From Bacteroidia bacterium (GTDB taxonomy: Bacteria; Bacteroidota; Bacteroidia; UKL13-3), in the NCBI GenBank assembly GCA_021740845.1, contig JAIOYZ010000022.1:1-64000 (forward strand): DNA of 64,000 nt. The letters run 5' to 3'. How positions within the stretch are numbered: position 1 is the stretch's first letter; the number at the start of each line of letters is the position of its first letter. Shown here piece by piece: positions 44,053 to 51,566 of this stretch. The notes beneath the pieces were generated by a model. The model did no database searches and was not told the origin of the DNA. It worked only from the letters and a program-made list of their open reading frames with translations. The position numbers and the translations under genes were made by a program.

Positions 44053-45318
44053 TTGAACATGTTTGAAAAAAAATATATAGTATCCTTATTAGTTCTTTTT
44101 GCTTCGGCTACAGGAATTTTTGCCCAGCCTCTTGCAGGTGTTATGGGGCAAGATCGTGAGGCTGTTGTTGCAAGAATTGATAGCAATACTTTAAAACTTA
44201 GAAATAAACTTTATCCAATTAAAAGTGCAGGGGATTTGAATACCTACGGTTTTAACCAAGAGGATATTCCAGTTTATTCAGATTCTACTTATGCCTTTCG
44301 ATTAAGTTTATTAGAAACTGAAATTCCTTTAGAATATAATGAACAGGTTAGAGCTTATATTGATTTATATGCTAACCGTAAAAGGAAATTAGTTAGTAAA
44401 GTACTTGCAACCTCTAAATTCTATTTCCCAATATTTGAGGAGGTTTTTGATAGAGAAAATGTTCCTATGGAACTTAAGTATTTGGCTGTAATTGAAAGTG
44501 CCCTAAACCAAAAAGCAATATCGCCAGTTGGTGCTGCGGGCTTATGGCAGTTTATGGCGCCAACAGGTAGAATGTATGGACTTAGAACAGATACCTATAT
44601 TGATGATAGAAAAGATATTATAAAATCTACAGAAGCAGCAGTTAAGTATTTCCAAAACTCCTATAGAATTTATGGTGATTGGTTATTGGTAATTGCTAGT
44701 TATAACTGTGGACCTGGAAATGTTTCAAAAGCAATTAGAAGGTCTGGGGGAAAAAGAAATATTTGGGAAATAATGCCATATCTTCCTAGAGAAACTAGAG
44801 GTTATGTTCCTGCATTTATTGCCGCTGCATATGTAATGAATTATGCAAGTGAACACAATCTTTACCCTTCAGAGAATGAAGATATAAATTTTCATTTGGA
44901 TACCATTATGGTAGACAATAGAACATCAATTGAAAAATTGGCTTTGTCGTTAAATGTAAGTGCGGAGGAAATTTTAAAATACAATCCTTCCATAAAAAGA
45001 GGTGTTATTCCATTTAATTCAAATGGAGTATCATTAACTTTACCATATCATTTGGCTGTTAAATTGGCTTCCATTAGAATGGATAGTAATTTTAACAATC
45101 AAGTGGATCATAATTTAATTGCATTAAATAAGGAAATTCAAAAATCTACTTCAACAAATAAGGTTGTATATCAGGTAAAGAGTGGTGATTATCTAGGTAA
45201 AATTGCCAAGAAGTACAATGTTACTGTTGCAGATATTAAGAAGTGGAACAAAGGAACTATTAAAGGAAATACAGTTTATAAAGGACAAAAACTTAAAGTT
45301 TATCCTAATAGAGGTTAA
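44053..45318 (+). CDS. LysM-containing lytic transglycosylase (MltD-like)
   Basis: A 421-residue envelope enzyme with a signal peptide ending at GIFAQ. The Met at residue 3 (44059) is an equally good start. The SLT catalytic domain (about 120-260) shows the catalytic glutamate in AVIESALNQKAISPVGAAG, then LWQFMAPTGRMYGL, ASYNCGPGNV and PRETRGYVP. A degenerate LysM-like unit (about 285-335) and a complete C-terminal LysM (about 373-418, YQVKSGDYLGKIAKKYNVT) bind peptidoglycan. It cuts the glycan strand to form 1,6-anhydro ends during wall growth or recycling. It has no lipobox, unlike E. coli MltD. Confidence 0.9.
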   Translation: MNMFEKKYIVSLLVLFASATGIFAQPLAGVMGQDREAVVARIDSNTLKLRNKLYPIKSAGDLNTYGFNQEDIPVYSDSTYAFRLSLLETEIPLEYNEQVRAYIDLYANRKRKLVSKVLATSKFYFPIFEEVFDRENVPMELKYLAVIESALNQKAISPVGAAGLWQFMAPTGRMYGLRTDTYIDDRKDIIKSTEAAVKYFQNSYRIYGDWLLVIASYNCGPGNVSKAIRRSGGKRNIWEIMPYLPRETRGYVPAFIAAAYVMNYASEHNLYPSENEDINFHLDTIMVDNRTSIEKLALSLNVSAEEILKYNPSIKRGVIPFNSNGVSLTLPYHLAVKLASIRMDSNFNNQVDHNLIALNKEIQKSTSTNKVVYQVKSGDYLGKIAKKYNVTVADIKKWNKGTIKGNTVYKGQKLKVYPNRG

Positions 45319-45319
45319 T

Positions 45320-46519
45320 TTATTTGCGGCAATGGTAAACCCATTTTTGCCCATTTTGAAGGGTGGTAAAGAATAAAAAGTCTTTGCCACCCTCTTTTAT
45401 TTTATAGCTTTTTCTAATTTCATCAACTGATAAAGGAAAGTTTCTTTTAGTAATATTAGCCTGAACCAAAGCCTTTTTTGATAAGTAGGTTTTTAATTTG
45501 GATTTAGAAAATTCGAATTGTTCTAAAATTTGGAAGCTCCTGCCAATGAAATTTTCTAAAAGAATAGAACTTGTATAAAACGAACTATTTTTCCCTATTT
45601 GTTTAAGCCCTAAATATTTACTGTATTCTTCGGTTAAACCTGCTTTTATAATACAATTGTGTGGCTCGTAAAAATAATTTTCTTGCAATAAATCCAGCCG
45701 ATTAGTCTCATTTGCTTTTGAACCAGTAGCGAAAGATTGAATAGGGTCCAAAAGAACAACGGCCTCCAATTCAATTTGAGTTTTTAGTGAATTTCTTTTC
45801 ATGACAACCAAAATTTCCTTCACCTCAGATTTGTCGCCCAAAATCCAAATTTTAGTTATTTCTGGCAAGGTGTTTTGGAGGTAAACCAAATCTATCATGG
45901 GTGAAAGTTTGAGCAAAATATTATCACTCAATTCAAAGCAGCGTTCTTTTAGTTCTAAAATATTGGGGGTGCCGTCCTCTAATAGGAATTGATTTTTTTC
46001 ATTCGGTCTTCTATCTGCATCTAAAAAAATCCAATCAAATTTGGGTATGTTTTGTGATTTAAGGTAATCTTCTGCCGTAGTATCTAATCGATTTATTTGG
46101 TTCAAACCGAGTTTTTTAAAGTTTAGCCTTACTAATTCATTGAGTTCTTTATTAGGGTCTAAGGTTATTATTTGGTTAAATGTTTTGGAAAAAGCCCAAT
46201 CATCTACACCTAAACCTCCAGATAAATCTAACAGTATTTCCCCGCCTATTAGTCCTGATTTATATAAAGCAGACGATTCACTGCTTGCTTGTTCATAACT
46301 TTTGGAGGTAAACCAACAATGATTTTCTGTAAAAGTGGGAAGTTTGTTTTTGGCCTTAGGGTAAATTTTTAGTTGGTCTGCTAAGAGTCTGTTTAACTCA
46401 TTTTTAGTATCTTTGTGACCTAATAAGAATTGAGTAGCATCTTGATGTTTGTTTTGGGTCAAAAAATCACCTAAATCAATTTCAAGTAATAGATTAATAA
46501 AAGAGCTCGTTGTGTTCAA
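45320..46519 (-). CDS. Class I SAM-dependent methyltransferase with THUMP-like domain
   Basis: A 399-residue cytoplasmic protein. The central Rossmann methyltransferase has the SAM motif LLDLSGGLGVDDWAFS (about 95-110), the acidic strand ITLDPNKEL, and a WIFLDADRRP segment (about 165-174). The last resembles the catalytic D-x-D/P region of RNA methyltransferases. The C-terminal third matches the THUMP-like domain commonly attached to this family in Bacteroidota. RNA is the probable substrate; which base is unknown. One exact element (46099) encodes GLNQ. The 5' end lies next to the divergent small lipoprotein gene. Confidence 0.75.
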   Translation of the reverse strand: MNTTSSFINLLLEIDLGDFLTQNKHQDATQFLLGHKDTKNELNRLLADQLKIYPKAKNKLPTFTENHCWFTSKSYEQASSESSALYKSGLIGGEILLDLSGGLGVDDWAFSKTFNQIITLDPNKELNELVRLNFKKLGLNQINRLDTTAEDYLKSQNIPKFDWIFLDADRRPNEKNQFLLEDGTPNILELKERCFELSDNILLKLSPMIDLVYLQNTLPEITKIWILGDKSEVKEILVVMKRNSLKTQIELEAVVLLDPIQSFATGSKANETNRLDLLQENYFYEPHNCIIKAGLTEEYSKYLGLKQIGKNSSFYTSSILLENFIGRSFQILEQFEFSKSKLKTYLSKKALVQANITKRNFPLSVDEIRKSYKIKEGGKDFLFFTTLQNGQKWVYHCRK

Positions 46520-46535
46520 TATAAATGTTAGTATT

Positions 46536-46649
46536 ATGAAAAAAATAATTTATGTTTTTGGTGTTTTTGCTCTGTTGAGCTTAAGCGCTTGCAAGGGAAG
46601 TTGCCCTAAATTTAAAATGCCAGTTCCTTCTATTAGCATTAATTTTTAA
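46536..46649 (+). CDS. Very small lipoprotein (37 residues)
   Basis: The start is the ATG of MKKIIYVFGVFALLSLSAC; the open frame runs further upstream but into the divergent methyltransferase gene. The signal sequence ends in a lipobox L-S-A-C, so the mature product is a lipid-anchored peptide of about 20 residues (CKGSCPKFKMPVPSISINF). A second cysteine is present at position 4 of the mature form. Tiny lysine/cysteine lipoproteins of this look are common but undescribed in Bacteroidota. The function is unknown. Its stop overlaps the end of the convergent OsmC gene by 4 bp. Confidence 0.6.
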   Translation: MKKIIYVFGVFALLSLSACKGSCPKFKMPVPSISINF

Positions 46650-47053
46650 TAAAAGTTAAAGTTTACGTTTTGAACCAAATCTGGATGTAAACTTTTTGCT
46701 ACTGGGCAATTTTTACCGGCCCAAATGAGCTTATTCATTTGTTCCTCTGTTAAATCTCCTTTTGGAATTTCAAGTATTACATCAATTTTGGCTACTCTTC
46801 TAGGCAAAGCAGCCATATGCTTGCCAATGCTGGCTTTTGCTCCGTCGATAGAAACATTTAAACGATTAGCCTCAATACCCATAATCGTAAGCATGCAATT
46901 TCCAAGTGAGGTTGCCAATAAATCTGTTGGTGAAAATGCTTCACCCTTTCCTTGGTTATCTGTTGGCGCATCTGTAAAAATTGTGCTTTCAGATTGTAAA
47001 TGTATTGCTTTACACCTTAATTCGCCTTCATAATATACTTCGGAAGTTGCCAT
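46646..47053 (-). CDS. OsmC-family peroxiredoxin-like protein
   Basis: A 135-residue OsmC/Ohr-fold protein. The first conserved cysteine is in LLATSLGNCMLTIMGIEA and the second in AGKNCPVAKSLHPD, the pair used to reduce organic hydroperoxides. The PTDLLATSLG segment is a family hallmark. It probably protects against organic peroxides or reactive sulfur species; the subgroup (OsmC, Ohr or YhfA-like) cannot be fixed by eye. Confidence 0.85.
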   Translation of the reverse strand: MATSEVYYEGELRCKAIHLQSESTIFTDAPTDNQGKGEAFSPTDLLATSLGNCMLTIMGIEANRLNVSIDGAKASIGKHMAALPRRVAKIDVILEIPKGDLTEEQMNKLIWAGKNCPVAKSLHPDLVQNVNFNFY

Positions 47054-47080
47054 ATTTTTTTATAAATTTGAATCAAAGTT
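47047..47080 (+). promoter_or_regulatory. Candidate promoter for the 47.1-kb outer-membrane protein gene
   Basis: TTG at 47047-47049, a 23-nt spacer and TAAATTTG at 47073-47080. The -7 match is exact. The spacer is at the long end of the usual range, and the -33 lies inside the first codons of the divergent OsmC gene. Confidence 0.4.
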
Positions 47081-47087
47081 AAGGAAG

Positions 47088-47843
47088 TTGAGAAAGTTCA
47101 TACATAAAATTTTAGGATCATTGATTTTGATGGGGATAGGAAATCTATTCGCCCAAAATGCACCTATTACAGAACCTCAATTGATGTATACTCAAAGTAA
47201 TTTAATGGGAGTTAATCTTAATTCCTTTAAGTCTTGGGGTATAAATTACCGCTATGGTTGGCATAAAACAGGCAAACAACAGAGTCATTTAGAAATTGAT
47301 TTCAACCGTATTAAGCATCCTAAAGAAGTTCGTAGACAAGGATATTCTGAAAGTCAAAGCCAATATTCATTTGGAAGATTGAATGCATTATTTTTCCTTA
47401 GAACAAGTTTGGGTCAAACCATTTCCATTACAGAACGCCCTTATAAAAATGCAGTTGGGTTAAACTTTGTTTATAGTATGGGTGCCAATGTGGCCTTTCT
47501 AAAACCTGTATATATAGATTATTTTTATCCTTATGATAATACACCAGGCCAAGGCTATTTGGTTAAAGAAAGGTATGATCCAGAGAAACATACAGATATT
47601 TACAGAATTTTTGGAAATTCATCTTTTACAAAAGGTTTGGGTGAAACACAATTGAAATTGGGTGCTTTTGGTAGAGCAGGATTTCAGGTTGAATGGGGGC
47701 AGTATAGCGACGAGATTAGGTGCTTGGAGGCAGGAGTAACCTTGGATTTATTTTCTCAAGGTATTCCAATTTTGGCTCATCAAAATAACGACCAGCTGTT
47801 TTATGGTTTTTATGTATCGTATAATTGGGGAAATAGAAAATAA
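47088..47843 (+). CDS. Probable outer-membrane beta-barrel protein of unknown family
   Basis: A 251-residue protein with a signal peptide (MRKFIHKILGSLILMGIGNLFAQ) and a strand-rich body with many aromatic residues, ending FYGFYVSYNWGNRK. No ATG is available before the signal core, so the TTG at 47088, with AAGGAAG just before it, is the likely start. The promoter box at 47073-47080 would make the leader almost absent, so the start or the promoter may need revision. Homologues are probably annotated as hypothetical. The lipA gene begins 3 bp after its stop, suggesting one transcript, though no functional link is obvious. Confidence 0.6.
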   Translation: MRKFIHKILGSLILMGIGNLFAQNAPITEPQLMYTQSNLMGVNLNSFKSWGINYRYGWHKTGKQQSHLEIDFNRIKHPKEVRRQGYSESQSQYSFGRLNALFFLRTSLGQTISITERPYKNAVGLNFVYSMGANVAFLKPVYIDYFYPYDNTPGQGYLVKERYDPEKHTDIYRIFGNSSFTKGLGETQLKLGAFGRAGFQVEWGQYSDEIRCLEAGVTLDLFSQGIPILAHQNNDQLFYGFYVSYNWGNRK

Positions 47844-47846
47844 ATA

Positions 47847-48713
47847 ATGATTGAATTACCGGTATTAGGAGAAGAGAAAGTTAAGAAGCCAAGTTGGTTA
47901 AAAGTTAAATTACCTACAGGTGAGAATTATCGTCGTGTTAGAAAATTAGTTGACGAGCATAAATTACATACTATTTGCGAAAGTGGCAATTGCCCTAATA
48001 TGGGTGAGTGCTGGGGTGAGGGTACTGCTACCTTTATGATTTTAGGTAATACCTGTACTCGTAGTTGCTCGTTTTGCGCTGTTGCAACAGGTAGGGCAAA
48101 TAGTTATGATTTGGATGAACCAAGAAGAGTTGCCGAGGCTATTAAATTAATGGCTGTAAAACACGCCGTAATCACCTCAGTTAACCGCGATGAATTGCCG
48201 GATAAAGGTGCAAAAGTATGGGCAGATACCATTCGGTTAATTAAACAGGAAAGTCCTGGTACCACAATGGAAACTTTAATTCCTGATTTTCTAACCAATT
48301 GGGATTTGTTATACCAAGTTATTGATGAAAAGCCAGAAGTGGTTTCTCACAATATGGAAACTGTAAAACGGTTGTACCGAAAAGTTAGACCTCAAGCTAA
48401 ATATGAACGTAGCTTGGAGCAAATTAAATTAACCAAAGAAAGAGGTAGGAGAACCAAAAGTGGAATCATGCTTGGCCTAGGCGAAACTGAAGCAGAGGTG
48501 TTAGAAGTAATGCAAGATTTACTCAACCACAAATGTGATGTAATAACTCTAGGGCAATATTTGCAGCCAACTAAAATGCATTTAAATGTAGAAGAATTTG
48601 TTACCCCCGAACAATTTGCCTATTACAAAGAAGCAGGATTGGCGATGGGATTTAATTATGTAGAATCTGGTGCTTTAGTGAGGTCGTCGTACCATGCGGA
48701 AAGACATATTTAA
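47847..48713 (+). CDS. lipA: Lipoyl synthase
   Basis: A 288-residue radical SAM enzyme that inserts two sulfur atoms into octanoyl groups on lipoyl domains. Both iron-sulfur sites are complete: the auxiliary cluster cysteines C44, C49 and C55 in [12 protein letters not shown], and the radical SAM C-x3-C-x2-C at C70, C74 and C77. The C-terminal SSYHAER motif supplies the third ligand region. Its product modifies the E2 encoded at 21.0 kb. LipB is not in the window. It ends at a strong terminator. Confidence 0.96.
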   Translation: MIELPVLGEEKVKKPSWLKVKLPTGENYRRVRKLVDEHKLHTICESGNCPNMGECWGEGTATFMILGNTCTRSCSFCAVATGRANSYDLDEPRRVAEAIKLMAVKHAVITSVNRDELPDKGAKVWADTIRLIKQESPGTTMETLIPDFLTNWDLLYQVIDEKPEVVSHNMETVKRLYRKVRPQAKYERSLEQIKLTKERGRRTKSGIMLGLGETEAEVLEVMQDLLNHKCDVITLGQYLQPTKMHLNVEEFVTPEQFAYYKEAGLAMGFNYVESGALVRSSYHAERHI

Positions 48714-48727
48714 AAGGAAAATAATCT

Positions 48728-48770
48728 AAAAAAAAATCCCTCAACTTTTATTAGTTGAGGGATTTTTTTT
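48728..48770. terminator. Bidirectional terminator between lipA and the thioredoxin-like gene
   Basis: A stem of AAAAAAAATCCCTCAACT / AGTTGAGGGATTTTTTTT with a 6-nt loop. A and T runs on both sides allow termination of both convergent genes. Confidence 0.9.
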
Positions 48771-49231
48771 TATTTCTTATAGAACTTCTTTTTCATGTCC
48801 TTTAGAATGGGTTCCATTTGTTCGGCATTTTTATAACCAACAACCAACTCTGAACTTTTTCCTTTTGGATATAAAAAGATGGTTGTAGGATAACCATTAA
48901 TTTGATTATTGCTAATTACACCTGCCAATTGAGCTCCAGTGTATGATTTGCCCTCAAAAGTATAGGTTATACCTTGTTGTTCTGGATTAAATTTAACGGG
49001 AATAAAATCTGCATTTACAGCCGAAATAATGTTCTCTTTTGCATATGCATCTCTATCCATTCTTTTACACCAACCACACCAGTCTGTATAAACATCAATA
49101 ATCATGATTTTATTTTTCTTCTTGGCCATTTCGTAGCCTTTGTTAAAATCAAGCCATTTGATTTCTTCTGCTGTTTTAAAAGAGCTTGCCATAATGGTAA
49201 GCAATAGAATTCCGATAATTTTAATCTTCAT
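48770..49231 (-). CDS. Exported thioredoxin-fold protein
   Basis: A 153-residue protein with a signal peptide (MKIKIIGILLLTIMASSF) and a thioredoxin fold. The redox site is W-C-G-W-C-K (DVYTDWCGWCKRM), followed by the cis-proline loop GYPTTIFLYP. It belongs to the DsbD-gamma / SoxW-like group acting in the periplasm as a thiol-disulfide reductant or isomerase. The frame extends 19 codons upstream, but the ATG at 49231 gives the correct signal peptide. No ResA- or DsbD-like partner is adjacent. Confidence 0.85.
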   Translation of the reverse strand: MKIKIIGILLLTIMASSFKTAEEIKWLDFNKGYEMAKKKNKIMIIDVYTDWCGWCKRMDRDAYAKENIISAVNADFIPVKFNPEQQGITYTFEGKSYTGAQLAGVISNNQINGYPTTIFLYPKGKSSELVVGYKNAEQMEPILKDMKKKFYKK

Positions 49232-49327
49232 GTTTAATTGTTTTTCTATGAATAACAAGATTCGGTCCAAAATGTTGTTTGAACCCAATCTTGTTTCAAA
49301 CTAAGGAAATTAAGTTTTAAATTAATC

Positions 49328-50581
49328 TTAATTTTTCTCAGCCATATTAATTACTTTTTCTGAAGTATAAGCCCCATTTTTCAATTTCTCTCTAATTTCT
49401 ATGAAAGCTTTAATGGTTACATCAACTTGCTCCAAGTTATGAACTGCAGTAGGAATTAGACGTAATAAAATCATTCCTTTAGGAATAACAGGATATACTA
49501 CAACTGAACAGAAAATATTGTAGTTTTCTCTTAAATCATGAACTACTGAAGTAGATTCAGCAACCGTTCCATGCATTATTACTGGAGAAACCGGAGAGTT
49601 GGTTCTTCCTAAATCAAAACCTTCTGCTTTTAATCCTGATTGTAATGCTCTAACAACTGTCCAAAGATTTTCTCTAAATTCAGGATGGTTGCGGATCAAA
49701 TCTAATCTTTTCAATGCACCAATAACAATTGGCATAGGAACAGATTTCGCATAGATTTGAGAACGTAAATTGTATCTTAAAAATTTAACAACACTTTTAT
49801 CAGCTGCAATAAAACCACCAATTAGTGCCATTGATTTAGCAAATGTTCCAAAATAAATATCGATGCCATCTTGGCAATTTTGTTCTTCGCCAGTTCCTGC
49901 TCCAGTTTTACCCATTGTTCCAAATCCATGTGCATCGTCTACAAATAAACGGAAGCTGTATTTTTCTTTAAGGGCAACAATATCTCTCAAGTTTCCTTGA
50001 GCACCAGTCATACCAAAAACTCCTTCGGTAATAACTAAAATTGCACCGCCAGATTCTTGGGTTAAGCGAGTTGCACGCTGCAATTGCTTCTCAAGACTCT
50101 CCATATCGTTGTGTTCAAAAACAAAACGTTTTCCCATATGAAGTCTAACACCGTCTACAATACAAGCATGACTTTCTGCATCATATACAATTACATCATG
50201 GCGATCAACCAATGCATCAATAGCACTTACCATTCCTTGGTAACCATAATTTAATAAAACAGCATCTTCTTTTGATTCAAATGCTGCTAATTCTCTATCC
50301 AATTGTTCGTGGTAAACTGAGTTACCACTCATCATACGAGCACCCATTGGGTAACCTAAACCAAATTTTGCAGCTGCTTCAGCATCTACTTTTCTAACTT
50401 CTGGATGGTTAGCCAAACCTAAGTAGTTGTTTAAACTCCAATTAAGCATTTTTTGACCACGGAATTCCATTTCCGGACCAATTTCACCTTCCAATTTTGG
50501 AAACATGTAATAACCGTATGCATCATCTGCATATTGGCCTAATGGGCCCGCTTTTTTCTGTAGTTTTTCAAAAAGATCCAT
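49328..50581 (-). CDS. Alpha-oxoamine synthase (serine palmitoyltransferase / KBL-like)
   Basis: A 417-residue PLP enzyme of fold type I. The cofactor lysine is K249 in FGTFAKSMALIGG, the PLP-binding aspartate region is VDDAHGFG (214-221), and H138 in DAESHAC stacks on the ring. Members condense an amino acid with an acyl-CoA or acyl-ACP. In Bacteroidota the main candidates are serine palmitoyltransferase (sphingolipids), the cysteate acyltransferase of sulfonolipid synthesis, and 2-amino-3-ketobutyrate CoA ligase. The N-terminal KLEGEIGPEMEFRG block is conserved in a Bacteroidota subgroup, but I cannot settle which substrate it uses. It is a single gene with its own promoter. Confidence 0.75.
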   Translation of the reverse strand: MDLFEKLQKKAGPLGQYADDAYGYYMFPKLEGEIGPEMEFRGQKMLNWSLNNYLGLANHPEVRKVDAEAAAKFGLGYPMGARMMSGNSVYHEQLDRELAAFESKEDAVLLNYGYQGMVSAIDALVDRHDVIVYDAESHACIVDGVRLHMGKRFVFEHNDMESLEKQLQRATRLTQESGGAILVITEGVFGMTGAQGNLRDIVALKEKYSFRLFVDDAHGFGTMGKTGAGTGEEQNCQDGIDIYFGTFAKSMALIGGFIAADKSVVKFLRYNLRSQIYAKSVPMPIVIGALKRLDLIRNHPEFRENLWTVVRALQSGLKAEGFDLGRTNSPVSPVIMHGTVAESTSVVHDLRENYNIFCSVVVYPVIPKGMILLRLIPTAVHNLEQVDVTIKAFIEIREKLKNGAYTSEKVINMAEKN

Positions 50582-50601
50582 TGTGTCTTAATAATTTGCC
50601 G

Positions 50602-50631
50602 CGAAAATAAGGAAACATTGGGGTAATACAA
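50602..50631 (-). promoter_or_regulatory. Promoter of the alpha-oxoamine synthase gene
   Basis: On the minus strand TTG (50631-50629), a 19-nt spacer and TATTTTCG (50609-50602) form a -33/-7 pair with TTCG in place of TTTG. The start codon is 20 nt downstream. Confidence 0.5.
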
Positions 50632-50783
50632 GCGTCAAAATGTTTGTTCAATCCTTTTTTTATTGCTTCATTTTTTGTACTAAATATCTTTATTTCAGTG
50701 TGTTTTATTTGTTTTGTCAATTGTTTGTTGGTAAATTTTATCTTATAATTTTTATCATGTTTTCAGTAATTAAATACATTTTC

Positions 50784-50793
50784 GGTTTGAACC
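50784..50793 (+). repeat. Recurrent 10-mer GGTTTGAACC, intergenic copy
   Basis: An exact copy in the context TTTTCGGTTTGAACCAA, about 50 bp before the AlkD-like gene in the 265-bp gap 50582-50846. Confidence 0.9.
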
Positions 50794-50846
50794 AATAAAT
50801 GGATTTTTGATTTGGTTACTTGCTCCCTTTTCCATTTTATTTGAAG

Positions 50847-51566
50847 ATGCCAAAAACAAATAAGCTTCTATTAATTGATGTTTTATCATCCTTAGATTTA
50901 TTAGTAAACCAGAAGAGAAAGGAATTTGGTGAAACTAGTTATCCCACCAAACTAAAAATTTTGGGTGTTGCCAATCCAGATTTAAAAAAGGTTTTAAAGG
51001 AAATTAAACTGGCCACCAAAGATTATTCGAGTATTGAAAAATTTAATTTTGCTTTGGATTTGGTTCAAACCGAAATATTAGAATGCCTTTTATTGGCCTA
51101 TGAGTTTTTAGGTTCAGATAAAGCTGCCTTGGCATTATTTGGGGAAAGTGATTTGAAAAAATTTGATATTGGATTTGATAATTGGGTTATAATTGATACT
51201 TATGGGTCTTTTATTTTAGGAGTTGCTTGGAGAAACGGGCAAATAAAAACTGATACCATACATAAATTAACTCAACACCCAGATTTTTGGAAACGTAGGT
51301 TAGCATTGGTGGCCACGGTTCCATTAAATTTAAGATCACGCGGAGGAAAAGGTGATGCTGCAAAAACTTTAGCAGTATGTAAATTATTAGTAAATGATCA
51401 CCAAGATATGATAGTTAAAGCGCTTTCTTGGGCTCTTCGTTTGCTAAGCCATTTTCACCGAACTGAAGTGGAGGAATTTATGATAGAATATGATTTACAA
51501 TTGCACCCAAGAGTGAAAAGAGAGCTTACTAATAAATTAACCACCGGACTAAAAAATCCTCATTAG
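50847..51566 (+). CDS. DNA alkylation repair protein, AlkD-like HEAT-repeat family
   Basis: A 239-residue all-helical protein built of HEAT-like repeats, matching the AlkD/AlkC DNA glycosylase group that removes positively charged N3- and N7-alkyl purines. The segment FDNWVIIDTYGSFILG corresponds to the region of AlkD holding the catalytic Asp and a DNA-contacting Trp, and WKRRLALVATV and WALRLLSHF are helix pairs seen in the family. The ATG at 50847 (MPKTNK) is preferred over the TTG at 50820. One exact element (51062) encodes LVQTE. Confidence 0.75.
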   Translation: MPKTNKLLLIDVLSSLDLLVNQKRKEFGETSYPTKLKILGVANPDLKKVLKEIKLATKDYSSIEKFNFALDLVQTEILECLLLAYEFLGSDKAALALFGESDLKKFDIGFDNWVIIDTYGSFILGVAWRNGQIKTDTIHKLTQHPDFWKRRLALVATVPLNLRSRGGKGDAAKTLAVCKLLVNDHQDMIVKALSWALRLLSHFHRTEVEEFMIEYDLQLHPRVKRELTNKLTTGLKNPH

